A DNA stretch of 45,510 bases from CAZADS01 sp964483985. Its GTDB lineage: Bacteria > Pseudomonadota > Alphaproteobacteria > Thalassobaculales > Thalassobaculaceae. The notes below the pieces were generated by a model. The model was not told where the DNA came from and made no database searches. It saw only the letters and a list, made by a program, of their open reading frames with translations. Below, one piece after another: positions 7,623 to 16,177 of this stretch; positions within the stretch are counted from its first letter, which is position 1, and every line of letters begins with the position of its first letter. Position numbers and translations under genes: made by a program. The stretch lies in assembly GCA_964483985.1 (NCBI GenBank), contig CAZADS010000041.1, forward strand, positions 1-45,510, in the 5' to 3' direction.

Positions 7623-9461
7623 ATGAGCCTCGACCAAAATAGAATAGAAGAGCAAAGTCGCCCAAGAGCGCCTTATTTAAAGGCGACGGATATCAAGGAT
7701 CCCGATTATTTCCATAAAGTCGTCGATTGTCAGTGGGCCTGCCCTGCTCACACGCCGGTTCCGGAGTATATCCGTTTAATAGCACAAAGGCGCTACACCG
7801 AGGCTTACATGGTCAACTGGGAGTCCAATGTCTTTCCAGGGATTCTTGGACGAACGTGTGATCGCCCCTGTGAACCTGCTTGTCGGCGTGGGAGAATCGA
7901 AGAAAAACCTGTTGCAATCTGCCGACTCAAAAGGGTAGCTGCTGATTATCGAGGTGAAATAGATCATCTCATGCCTCAAATCTCGCCTAAGATAGGCAAA
8001 AAGATTGCGTGTATTGGTGCGGGACCGGCTTCCTTGACCGTTGCGCGTGATTTGGTTCCATTAGGGTATGATGTCGTGATCTATGATCGTGATAGTTCGG
8101 GAGGTGGAATGATGCGGAGCCAAATTCCCGCATTTCGTTTACCCGAATCGGTTTTGAATGAGGAAGTCGATAGAATAATCGATTTTGGGGTTGAAACGCA
8201 GTTTGGTCAGGATATCACTAGTTTAAAAAGAATATTAGATAAAGATTACGATGCAGTATTTGTAGGGACGGGAGCTCCGAAAGGGCGCGACATAGATATA
8301 CCAGGGCGAAAAGAAGTAGCTCCTAATTTTCATATTGGCATTGATTGGCTAATGAGTGTGGCGTTTGGTCATACAGATAAAATAGGTAAGCGAGTGATTG
8401 TTTTGGGTGGTGGCAATACGGCTATGGATTGTTGTCGTACTTCAAAACGCCTCGGAGGAGATGTGGTGAAAGTTATTGTACGCAGCCCCTTCGAAGAGAT
8501 GAAAGCTTCACCTTGGGAAATTGAAGACGCCCAGAATGAAGATATCGAAATCATTAATAACCATGTGCCACTTGAATTTGTTTTGGAGAATGGAAAACTT
8601 GCTGGTGTGAGGTTTGAAAAAGTCCGCCCGGAATACGACGACTCTGGCCGTCGAAAATTAGTGCCGGCGGGTGAGGATCCAGTGTTTGTGCCCTGCGACG
8701 ACGTTTTGTGTGCTATTGGGCAGGAAAATCATTTTCCATGGATAGAGAGAGACATCGGATTAGAGTTTGATAAATGGGATATGCCGGTTGTTAACCAGAC
8801 GACATTTCAATCAACTAACCCTAAAGTCTTTTTTGGCGGAGATGCGGCGTTCGGACCAGAAAATATTATTTGGGCAGTTGCTCACGGACACCAAGCAGCG
8901 ATTTCGATAGATCGGTTGTGTCAATCCCATGATGTAAACGATCGGCCAGCCCCTGATGTTACCCTTGTGAGTCAAAAAATGGGGATGCATGAATGGTCAT
9001 ACCATAATGCTATCTCTAATGATGAACGATATCTCGTCCCCCATGCCGAAAAGAATAAAGCCTTAGGTAATATAAAGTTAGAGGTAGAACTTGGGTTTGA
9101 TGAAAAGCTTGCTTTTGAAGAAGCAATGAGATGCCTCAACTGCGATGTGCAGACAGTTTTTGAAGAATCCAAATGCATAGAATGTGACGCTTGCGTTGAT
9201 ATTTGCCCAGTTGATTGTATAAACTTTATCCCCAATGGGGCGGAGTCGGAAGTGCGATTGGCACTAAGAGTTCCAGCGTTGGATAAGAGCCAAGATCTAT
9301 ACGTGTCAGAAAGTTTACCGACCAGCCGCGTAATGATTAAGGACGAGGATGTTTGTTTACATTGTGGTTTGTGCGCTGAAAGATGCCCAACTGCTGCATG
9401 GGATATGCAACAATTCTTGTTGAATGAGGCACAGGCGAGTAACCAAAGGCTTTTGCGATGA
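7623..9461 (+). CDS. NADPH/FAD oxidoreductase subunit with 4Fe-4S domains (GltD-like, KorC-type)
   Basis: A 612-residue protein. The N-terminal GltD-type Fe-S domain has VDCQWACPAHTPVPEYI and GRTCDRPCEPACRR. An FAD-binding Rossmann motif follows (IACIGAGPASLTVARDL), then a nucleotide-binding motif (VIVLGGGNTAMDCCR) and the closing FAD motif FFGGDAAFGPENIIWAVAHG. At the C-terminus are two ferredoxin-type clusters, CIECDACVDICPVDC and CLHCGLCAERCP. The composition matches KorC of Thauera 2-oxoglutarate:ferredoxin oxidoreductase, which links ferredoxin to NADP. Its stop overlaps the next start by ATGA, so it is translationally coupled to the alpha subunit. It probably passes electrons between the 2-oxoacid oxidoreductase and NAD(P). 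Confidence 0.82.
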   Translation: MSLDQNRIEEQSRPRAPYLKATDIKDPDYFHKVVDCQWACPAHTPVPEYIRLIAQRRYTEAYMVNWESNVFPGILGRTCDRPCEPACRRGRIEEKPVAICRLKRVAADYRGEIDHLMPQISPKIGKKIACIGAGPASLTVARDLVPLGYDVVIYDRDSSGGGMMRSQIPAFRLPESVLNEEVDRIIDFGVETQFGQDITSLKRILDKDYDAVFVGTGAPKGRDIDIPGRKEVAPNFHIGIDWLMSVAFGHTDKIGKRVIVLGGGNTAMDCCRTSKRLGGDVVKVIVRSPFEEMKASPWEIEDAQNEDIEIINNHVPLEFVLENGKLAGVRFEKVRPEYDDSGRRKLVPAGEDPVFVPCDDVLCAIGQENHFPWIERDIGLEFDKWDMPVVNQTTFQSTNPKVFFGGDAAFGPENIIWAVAHGHQAAISIDRLCQSHDVNDRPAPDVTLVSQKMGMHEWSYHNAISNDERYLVPHAEKNKALGNIKLEVELGFDEKLAFEEAMRCLNCDVQTVFEESKCIECDACVDICPVDCINFIPNGAESEVRLALRVPALDKSQDLYVSESLPTSRVMIKDEDVCLHCGLCAERCPTAAWDMQQFLLNEAQASNQRLLR

Positions 9462-11287
9462 AGGTGAACGATTTTGTAATTAAGTTTGCAAATGTAAACG
9501 GGTCTGGATCAGCAAGCGCTAACGCATTATTTGCTAAAGCCGTTTTTCGAATGGGCGTTCCAGTGGCGCCGAAGAATATTTTTCCGTCTAATATCCAAGG
9601 CTTACCTACTTGGTTCGAGTGCCGAGTGAATGAAAAGGGATACTTGGGGCGAAGAGATGGGATCGATATGATGGTGGCTATGAATCCTCAAAGTTGGGGA
9701 GAGGATATATCGTCAATCGTGCCAGGTGGGTATCTCCTTTACGATAGTACTTTTATTCGTGAAATTGAAAGAGATGATATAGCTACGATTGGTGTGCCTT
9801 TAACAAAACTCTGCAACGAGCGGTTTAGTATTCCGAGAGAGCGACAGTTGTTTAAAAACGTTGCCTATGTTGGTTCCTTGACCGCGCTCCTAGATATGGA
9901 TTTTGAAATTGTTCGGGCAATGATTAGTGAACAATTTAAAGGTAAAGACAAACTAATAGCGCCTAATATTGACGCTCTTGAACTGGGTAGAAATTACGCC
10001 TTGCAGCATTTCGATTGTCCGTTGGATATGCGTGTCGAGAAATCTGAGGAAGTCAGTGATAAAATATTAGTGGAGGGTAATACCGCTGCAGGTCTCGGAT
10101 GTGTTTTTGCTGGAGCTACTATAGCCGCATGGTATCCAATTACCCCCTCAACCTCACTTGCCGAAGCTTTTGAAAAATACTGCCATCAACTTAGGATTGA
10201 AAAGGACACCGGTCGGAAAAAATTTGCAGTCGTCCAAGCAGAAGATGAATTGGCTGCCATAGGCATGGCTATTGGCGCTAACTGGAATGGAGCTAGGGCA
10301 TTTACAGCCACTAGTGGTCCAGGTATCTCTCTTATGAGTGAATTTCTTGGTTTAGCATATTTTGCGGAGGTTCCCGTTGTGTTATTCAATATTCAGCGGG
10401 GGGGGCCGTCCACCGGAATGCCAACTCGGACGCAGCAATCGGACATAACAGCTTGCGCATATGCTAGTCATGGTGACACTAAGCAAGTGTTGTTATTCCC
10501 GTCAGACCCGACTGAATGTTTTGATTTTGCAATAGAGGCATTTGATCTGGCTGAGCGATTGCAGACCCCGATTATAGTCATGAGTGATTTGGATCTTGGG
10601 ATGAATGAGTGGACCACAGCACCGTTTAAAATTGATGTTAATAGAGATTTTGATAGAGGAAAAGTGTTAACAGCGGAACAGCTTGATGAGATAGATCAAT
10701 TTGGTCGATACCTTGATGTAGATGGGGATGGTATTCCATATAGAACTTATCCTGGCACTCATCCGGAAAAAGGAGCATTTTTTACGCGAGGCACATCCCA
10801 CAATGAATATGCCGGATACACAGAGGACGGTTCAGTAAATGTGCGAGTTATGGAACGTCTGACCCGAAAGTTCGATACGGCGAAAACGTTGGTTCCTACT
10901 CCGCAGTTTGGTCAGAAAGGTCAAAATGCGACGATAGGTTTAATTCATTTCGGTACCACTGCTATCGCTGTGCCAGAGGCAATGGAAATTTTGGCTCAAC
11001 GCCAAATTTTCATGGATACCATGAGAATACGTTCCTTCCCATTTTCTGAGGAAGTTGAACGATTTATCAGAGATCACGATAGGGTATTTTTGGTTGAACA
11101 AAATAGAGATGGCCAAATGAGATCGTTGCTCATCAATGAATGTAGTATTGACCCCGCTCATATAGTGCCTATTTTGAACTATGACGGTTTCCCAATTACT
11201 GCGCAATGCATTGCCGACTTGATAAACGATAGCCTTTCTAAGACTGAATTGAAACGGACCGCTTCAGATTTTGCCGCCGCTGAATAA
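9458..11287 (+). CDS. korA: 2-oxoacid:acceptor oxidoreductase, fused gamma-alpha subunit (KorA-like)
   Basis: A 609-residue fusion. Residues 1-190 form the gamma domain (VNGSGSASANALFAKAVFRMG, then WFECRVNEKG). Residues from about 200 form the alpha domain, with GCVFAGATIAAWYPITPSTS, QAEDELAAIGMAIGANWNGA, ATSGPGISLMSEFLGLAYFA and QRGGPSTGMPTRTQQSD, all classic for 2-oxoglutarate/pyruvate-type ferredoxin oxidoreductases. The C-terminus holds domain II with GMNEW. It decarboxylates a 2-oxo acid to the acyl-CoA with the beta subunit. The arrangement favours 2-oxoglutarate, but pyruvate or branched-chain 2-oxo acids are not excluded. It overlaps the upstream gene by four bases, and the beta subunit follows. 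Confidence 0.85.
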   Translation: MKVNDFVIKFANVNGSGSASANALFAKAVFRMGVPVAPKNIFPSNIQGLPTWFECRVNEKGYLGRRDGIDMMVAMNPQSWGEDISSIVPGGYLLYDSTFIREIERDDIATIGVPLTKLCNERFSIPRERQLFKNVAYVGSLTALLDMDFEIVRAMISEQFKGKDKLIAPNIDALELGRNYALQHFDCPLDMRVEKSEEVSDKILVEGNTAAGLGCVFAGATIAAWYPITPSTSLAEAFEKYCHQLRIEKDTGRKKFAVVQAEDELAAIGMAIGANWNGARAFTATSGPGISLMSEFLGLAYFAEVPVVLFNIQRGGPSTGMPTRTQQSDITACAYASHGDTKQVLLFPSDPTECFDFAIEAFDLAERLQTPIIVMSDLDLGMNEWTTAPFKIDVNRDFDRGKVLTAEQLDEIDQFGRYLDVDGDGIPYRTYPGTHPEKGAFFTRGTSHNEYAGYTEDGSVNVRVMERLTRKFDTAKTLVPTPQFGQKGQNATIGLIHFGTTAIAVPEAMEILAQRQIFMDTMRIRSFPFSEEVERFIRDHDRVFLVEQNRDGQMRSLLINECSIDPAHIVPILNYDGFPITAQCIADLINDSLSKTELKRTASDFAAAE

Positions 11288-11317
11288 TTTAACGCATTGA
11301 GTAATTGGAATGTTTAT

Positions 11318-12373
11318 ATGACTTATCTGGCAAAACCAAAATTCCATCACCCAAAGTTACCACGTAATGAGTTAGGTTTGACCCGCCGTGATTACGAAGG
11401 AGCCATGTCAACGTTATGTGCTGGGTGCGGACATGATTCGGTCAGCGCGGCAATAGTCGAAGCATGTTATGATTTGAATTTACCTGCCCATAAACTAGCA
11501 AAAATGTCTGGGATAGGCTGTTCGTCAAAAACACCGACATATTTCTTATCGAAAAGTCATGGGTTCAACTCGGTCCACGGTCGAATGCCGTCGGTTGCGA
11601 CTGGGGCGAATTTGGCCAACAGCGAATTAAAATATATTGGTGTTTCCGGTGATGGTGACACAGCTTCGATCGGATTTGGGCAGTTTGCTCATGCTGTTCG
11701 GCGTCAGGTTGACATGTTGTACATTGTCGAAAATAACGGTACCTATGGTCTGACGAAAGGACAGTTTTCTGCTACGAACGATAGAATATCGGTAGGTAGA
11801 AAAGGTCAAAAAAATGCGTTTGATGCTATTGATTTGGCTGCAATGGCTATTCAGCTTGGTGCTAGTTTCGTAGCGAGAGGTTTTTCGGGTGATAAAGACC
11901 AACTTGTTCCACTTATCAAAGCAGCATTATCTCACAAAGGATTTGCCTTTATCGATGTGATTTCGCCGTGTGTGACTTTTAATAATCATAGTGGCTCGAC
12001 GAAGAGTTTTGAATTTGTGCGGGATAATGAACATTCTGTGACAGCGACGGATTATGTGCCCTATAGAGATGCTATTACAGCCGACTATGAGCAAGGCTCG
12101 GTTGTTGACGTTATGTTACATGATAATAGTCAAGTTCGTTTACGAAAGTTGGATGAGAATTATGATCCGTCTAGTCAATCTGGCGCGCTGCAGCAAATTA
12201 TGGCTCATCAGGAATTTGGTGAGGTTGTAACTGGTCTTCTTTATCTTGATGTTGACGACAGCGAGCTAAAGGAAAAAATGATGATGGTGGCGGCTCCATT
12301 AAACACTTTAGGTGTGGAGGACTTGCGTCCAGATTTGGTTTCCTTGGAAAATATTAATTCCGTATTGCGTTAG
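11318..12373 (+). CDS. korB: 2-oxoacid:acceptor oxidoreductase, beta (TPP-binding) subunit (KorB-like)
   Basis: A 351-residue thiamine-diphosphate subunit. LCAGCGHDSVSAAIVEA, GIGCSSKTPTYF, HGRMPSVATGANLAN and the TPP/Mg motif GDGDTASIGFGQFAHAVRR with VENNGTYGLTKGQ are diagnostic of OFOR beta subunits. The ATG at 11318 was chosen (GGAA seven bases upstream). A TTG at 11297 would add seven residues and sits only nine bases after the alpha stop. Third gene of the operon. Its stop overlaps the stop of the convergent IclR gene by four bases. Confidence 0.87.
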   Translation: MTYLAKPKFHHPKLPRNELGLTRRDYEGAMSTLCAGCGHDSVSAAIVEACYDLNLPAHKLAKMSGIGCSSKTPTYFLSKSHGFNSVHGRMPSVATGANLANSELKYIGVSGDGDTASIGFGQFAHAVRRQVDMLYIVENNGTYGLTKGQFSATNDRISVGRKGQKNAFDAIDLAAMAIQLGASFVARGFSGDKDQLVPLIKAALSHKGFAFIDVISPCVTFNNHSGSTKSFEFVRDNEHSVTATDYVPYRDAITADYEQGSVVDVMLHDNSQVRLRKLDENYDPSSQSGALQQIMAHQEFGEVVTGLLYLDVDDSELKEKMMMVAAPLNTLGVEDLRPDLVSLENINSVLR

Positions 12374-13161
12374 AGTGCTCCTATTTTTTTGAGGCTTATT
12401 GATGCCGTTTCGGCGGCAGACGCCGCGTTTCTAGCCAGTTTTAGTCTATCTTTCCTCCATTTCCAACGCGTTCGTGGGGCTTGTATCTCAATTGCAGCAA
12501 TAGGCTGTGACTTGCTGTTAAAGATTGGCGCGGCAACTGAAAACGTCGTCAGGTCTTCTTCTCCCTCTACTAGCGAAAATCCATTCTTTCGGGCTAATTC
12601 GATTTCGACTACAATTTTCCTAGGATCTATCAATGTTTTCGATGTTAAGGTTTTGAACGGACAACTGAAAACTCGGCTTACGACCTCCATCGCGGGATAA
12701 CCTGATAATATTGCGCGCCCTGCTGCACTAGTGCAAATACTGGTATTCGACCTCATGGGAGTTGGATAAACGGAGTTGGACATCGTTTCAACGCTAGAGA
12801 TTATTTTTATAATTTCGAATTGGCTTAAAGTGCAAAGCCAGCTAATTTCGCCGAACTTTTCAGAAAGATTTTTTAAAATAGTGAAACTAATCTGAGGGAG
12901 AATGCCAAGGCGCTTATAAATATGCCCTAATCGAGCGTTATTTAAGGCTGGTCTGTAACGCCTTGTTCCCGATATTCTTTCTAAAAAACCTAGTTTTTCA
13001 AGAGTGTAAACATATCTTTGTGTCGCGCTAATGCCTAACCCAGTTTGATTTGATATTTCGGTTAACGTTAGTGGACTTAAAGCAGATTCAAATAACTGCA
13101 AAACGGCCAATCCCTTTTCTAGGGATTTTATGTAAAGGGAATTTTCTCGGGTGTCGAACAT
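12370..13161 (-). CDS. IclR-family transcriptional regulator
   Basis: A 263-residue regulator. The N-terminal winged helix-turn-helix is seen in KGLAVLQLFESALSPLTLTE and ISNQTGLGISATQRYVYTLE with the wing LGFLERISGTRRY. The C-terminal effector domain contains STSICTSAAGRAILSGYP, and ENGF-like RKNGFSLVEGEEDL followed by FSVAAPIFNSKSQPIAAIEI. Family members bind small organic acids and act as repressors or activators of catabolic genes. It converges on the oxidoreductase operon with overlapping stop codons and is a natural candidate for its regulator, or for the CoA-transferase. The ribosome-binding site is weak. Confidence 0.85.
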   Translation of the reverse strand: MFDTRENSLYIKSLEKGLAVLQLFESALSPLTLTEISNQTGLGISATQRYVYTLEKLGFLERISGTRRYRPALNNARLGHIYKRLGILPQISFTILKNLSEKFGEISWLCTLSQFEIIKIISSVETMSNSVYPTPMRSNTSICTSAAGRAILSGYPAMEVVSRVFSCPFKTLTSKTLIDPRKIVVEIELARKNGFSLVEGEEDLTTFSVAAPIFNSKSQPIAAIEIQAPRTRWKWRKDRLKLARNAASAAETASISLKKIGAL

Positions 13162-13244
13162 GGATTACTCAGATTGAAAAGTTCTGTGCGTTTATTAGGA
13201 CTTAATTACAAAACACAACGAATGATGCGATTAAAACCAGTTTT

Positions 13245-14762
13245 CTACTTCAGGTTTTTAATGGGAATAATATCAAATGCGAGTGATATTCTGTCTTCTT
13301 GTGATTCGAATGGTAGTGTGTAGTGGAATAACGACGATGGAAAAAGACATATATCTCCGAGATTAATATCAATCATTTTCGTAGGGTAAATCCTATTGTC
13401 ATTTGGATATTTATCCGAGTGAAGTGAAAATACAATGTTACCGTCGTTGGGGCGAGTTTTTGCTGGGATATTCAAATAAAGGCTCCCGCTTAACCATCCC
13501 TCTTTATGCATATGCGCGGCTAAATGCCCGCCTTTTCTAATGCTTACTAACCAACCATATAATTTAAAATTTTTTGGCCAATTGGTTATAAAGCCTTGAT
13601 TTTTATCTTTGTATTTATCCAAATATTTTTGGATTTGCTCATCAATGATTTGCTGAATTTTTAAAATAAATGGTTTCTCTGTCAAAAATAAATTTCCAAA
13701 TGTTTGTGATCCATTTGTCAAAAGGCCTTGGGTTTTTGCATTTCGCTTGTCTTCCCGGGCATGAGTTCTGATTTCCTCAATTAAACTAGGGGTAAGTCCA
13801 TTTTGAATAGTGAGGTTGGAGTGGTAAACATAGTCCAAAGGATGAGAGCAGAATGGATTATTATCCGGCATGCCGTATCTTATAGCGGCGTGACTGACGA
13901 GGGATCCAAGCAGGGGAGAACATGTTCCTAATGCCTTAAGTTTTTCAAATTTGCGAGAAAAATTTTCCGGGCCACTGGTAATGTATATACATTCTAGATC
14001 ATTTATTTTACTGTCCCCATAGTTGGTTAAATTAAAATGTTGAGAAGCCTCTTTATAATCACCAAGTTCAGATAGAGCATTACCGAGGTGGTATCTAGCA
14101 GGGTCATACGTGGGGTTGATTTCCAAAGCTGTCTCATAGCTGCCTGCAGCGTCTTTGAGCTTGCCATTTCCTCTTTGGATATTTCCCAATTTGTAATGTG
14201 CTTCAAAATAATCCGGTTTAAGTTCGATTGCTCGAGTGCAGCTTGAAATTGCTTTCTCGACGTATCCTAGATCATTAAAAGCATTGCCCAAGTGATTATG
14301 AATTATTTCATTATTCTGATCGAGTTTTAATGCATCAGTGTACACGGCAACGGCTTCTTCATTTCGGGAGAGTTCATTAAGAGCTATTCCCAGATTATTG
14401 TGAGCCTCAATATTGTTAGGTTGGAGGTCGACGGCCATGCGGAAATGGTAAATGGCTTCCTCTAGATGACCTAACCGATGATTGGCTGCTCCGAGAATAT
14501 TAGCTATAACGGGGGATTTAGGAAATTGTTGAATTAACAACTTTCCAGCAGTGAGTGCCTCCACCCAGTTTTGGGCATTATAATGCTTAACAAGTTCGTT
14601 TAACTTTATCTGCCCAATAACGATTGCTAAATTGTGTTTAACGTCTGGGTGGTTTGGGTAAACTTTTAGGGCGCGGCGATAAAACTTTTCCGCTTTAATT
14701 AGATTTCCGTCCTGGTGAGCTAAAAATGCTTTTTGGAGTATTTGATCAAGATTGTTGGACAT
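13245..14762 (-). CDS. TPR protein with C-terminal putative 2OG-Fe(II) oxygenase domain
   Basis: A 505-residue fusion. Residues from about 5 to 250 contain TPR units of 34 residues (for example AIYHFRMAVDLQPNNIEAHN, NLGIALNELSRNEEAVAVY, AHYKLGNIQRGNGKLKDAA). The C-terminal third resembles the putative 2OG-Fe(II) oxygenase family found after TPRs: an HxH pair at H417 and H419 in LAAHMHKEGWLSGSLYLNIP, a distal H480 in SSLFHYTLPF and a possible 2-oxoglutarate-binding R491. Such enzymes would hydroxylate a protein or glycan, but the substrate is unknown. It shares TPR architecture with four other proteins in this window. No flagellin lies next to it. Confidence 0.75.
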   Translation of the reverse strand: MSNNLDQILQKAFLAHQDGNLIKAEKFYRRALKVYPNHPDVKHNLAIVIGQIKLNELVKHYNAQNWVEALTAGKLLIQQFPKSPVIANILGAANHRLGHLEEAIYHFRMAVDLQPNNIEAHNNLGIALNELSRNEEAVAVYTDALKLDQNNEIIHNHLGNAFNDLGYVEKAISSCTRAIELKPDYFEAHYKLGNIQRGNGKLKDAAGSYETALEINPTYDPARYHLGNALSELGDYKEASQHFNLTNYGDSKINDLECIYITSGPENFSRKFEKLKALGTCSPLLGSLVSHAAIRYGMPDNNPFCSHPLDYVYHSNLTIQNGLTPSLIEEIRTHAREDKRNAKTQGLLTNGSQTFGNLFLTEKPFILKIQQIIDEQIQKYLDKYKDKNQGFITNWPKNFKLYGWLVSIRKGGHLAAHMHKEGWLSGSLYLNIPAKTRPNDGNIVFSLHSDKYPNDNRIYPTKMIDINLGDICLFPSSLFHYTLPFESQEDRISLAFDIIPIKNLK

Positions 14763-14794
14763 AATGTACCCAGTGTTTGCAAAAATAATTTATG

Positions 14795-14815
14795 CTTAGG
14801 TGCTAGCGACCTAAG
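14795..14815 (-). terminator. Hairpin downstream of the doubtful small ORF
   Basis: CTTAGGT pairs perfectly with ACCTAAG around a 7-base loop. On the minus strand it begins three bases after the stop of the 62-codon ORF and is followed by an AT-rich stretch including TTATTTTT. It could terminate a transcript of that ORF. Confidence 0.4.
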
Positions 14816-14817
14816 TT

Positions 14818-15006
14818 TCAGAGTCGCGCCGGAAGTGAATCTGGACGGAGGAAAGCGTTTCGTGTGGAATCACTTGTTTGATTTTCGGCTATTGTTTCCC
14901 TTGGATTAATTTCTAAAACTATTTTCTTTCTGGCGTAATCGAATAACATTTTAAATCTTAGCCCTAAGGGCGGGCGTTTATCATACCATTTAAAGTGCGA
15001 GCACAC
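14818..15006 (-). CDS. Hypothetical small protein (62 aa), doubtful
   Basis: An ORF with GTG start and a poor ribosome-binding site. The predicted protein is basic and partly ordered in its first half (KWYDKRPPLGLRFKMLFDYA), polar in its second. No family is recognised. The only support is the hairpin right after the stop and the lack of any other gene in a 470-base gap. It may be a chance ORF. Confidence 0.3.
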   Translation of the reverse strand: MCSHFKWYDKRPPLGLRFKMLFDYARKKIVLEINPRETIAENQTSDSTRNAFLRPDSLPARL

Positions 15007-15234
15007 CTTTGTTTTCTAAATTAATTTAGCCCGATATGGTTTTTAAATGGACTATTTTAATCAGGCGACTGAAATCAAGATTAAGCGAAAAACCTTTTGG
15101 TGGCATCCAAGTCACTTGAAATTCTTTCGTTTAAAAGAAAGTTGAATAATAATAACCTATACGTTGAAGGAAAAATTTAAATCACTACAACAACTTTGTT
15201 TGTCCCATAGTTTGAATTTCAGTAAGGTTTACTT

Positions 15235-16101
15235 ATGCGATCACAGGCTGGAAGTTTTCCTTTTACAGATGCAGATGGGACAGTTTGGCTTGCGTTTGTC
15301 GATTGGGGACTTCGGAGGCGGGATCGTATAGTGGTTTGTGTGCATGGCTTGACGCGACAGGGACGCGATTTCGATGCGCTGGCCAAAGCCATTAGCAGAG
15401 ATTTTCAGATTATAGAAGTCGACGTAGTCGGCCGGGGAAAGAGTGGGTGGCTGTCGGCTAAGAAGGGCTATAATTTCGAAACTTATTTACGGCATATAGA
15501 GGGATTAATGGACTATCGAGCTTTTTCATCTATGGATTGGGTCGGTACTTCGATGGGGGGCATTTTGGGCATGTTGATGGCTTCCCGCCCAAATTCCCCT
15601 ATAAAAAAATTGGTGCTGAATGATATAGGGGCTTTCATTCCGGGGACAGAACTGGAGAAAATTAGTTTGAAAGTTGGATCTCAACAGAAATTTATATCTC
15701 TGCAAGAGGCATGTTCGTATTTTAAGGAAGTTCATTCGGAATTTGGAAATCTAACAGAAGCCGAATGGTCAGAATTAACTATCCATAGTATTAACCGGGA
15801 ATCGGACGGAAATTATAGTCTCCATTACGATCCAGAAATTGTTACGGTGTTTGGTGAAAAAATAAAAGATATAGATTTGTGGGCGACTTATGACCAAATA
15901 GAGTGTCCCGTTCTTTTATTGCGTGGGGAAAGGTCATCGGTACTGAATGCAGACACGGCAAGGGAAATGACAAAACGTGGACCGATGGCCGAACTAATTG
16001 AGTTCCCAAATTGTGGTCATGCTCCTGCTTTAATGAATGAAGAACAAATAAAACCCGTATATGACTGGCTTATGAAAGATTTAGACGAGGGCGGTAAATA
16101 G
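15235..16101 (+). CDS. Alpha/beta-fold hydrolase
   Basis: A 288-residue alpha/beta hydrolase. The oxyanion-hole segment VCVHGLTRQGRDFDALA, VDVVGRGKSGW and the nucleophile elbow GTSMGGILG (Ser in GxSxG) are visible. A candidate acid lies in the LLRGERSSVLNADTA region and the catalytic His in FPNCGHAPALMN. The substrate is unknown; esters, lactones or haloalkane-type substrates are all possible for the fold. AAGG lies seven bases before the ATG. The TPR/glycosyltransferase gene starts 76 bases downstream on the same strand, so the two may be co-transcribed. Confidence 0.85.
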   Translation: MRSQAGSFPFTDADGTVWLAFVDWGLRRRDRIVVCVHGLTRQGRDFDALAKAISRDFQIIEVDVVGRGKSGWLSAKKGYNFETYLRHIEGLMDYRAFSSMDWVGTSMGGILGMLMASRPNSPIKKLVLNDIGAFIPGTELEKISLKVGSQQKFISLQEACSYFKEVHSEFGNLTEAEWSELTIHSINRESDGNYSLHYDPEIVTVFGEKIKDIDLWATYDQIECPVLLLRGERSSVLNADTAREMTKRGPMAELIEFPNCGHAPALMNEEQIKPVYDWLMKDLDEGGK

Positions 16102-16177
16102 GACTGAAAAGACAATAAGTGATGTAATACATGAAAAACGCTAACAATACTTCAACCCGCTCGGGAAATTATAGAGG

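Larger units (their letters stand above)
14763..15234. other. 472-bp region between divergent genes
   Basis: It holds a doubtful 62-codon ORF (14818-15006, minus) and a perfect 7-bp hairpin at 14795-14815, both listed separately. The right half, 15007-15234, is AT-rich and presumably carries the promoter of the alpha/beta hydrolase. No further gene was found. Confidence 0.5.

Noticed and set aside
9458..12373. Indolepyruvate ferredoxin oxidoreductase (IorAB)
   Set aside because: The fused gamma-alpha layout with a separate short TPP beta subunit fits the 2-oxoglutarate/pyruvate-type enzymes. IorA has TPP and Fe-S motifs on one long chain.
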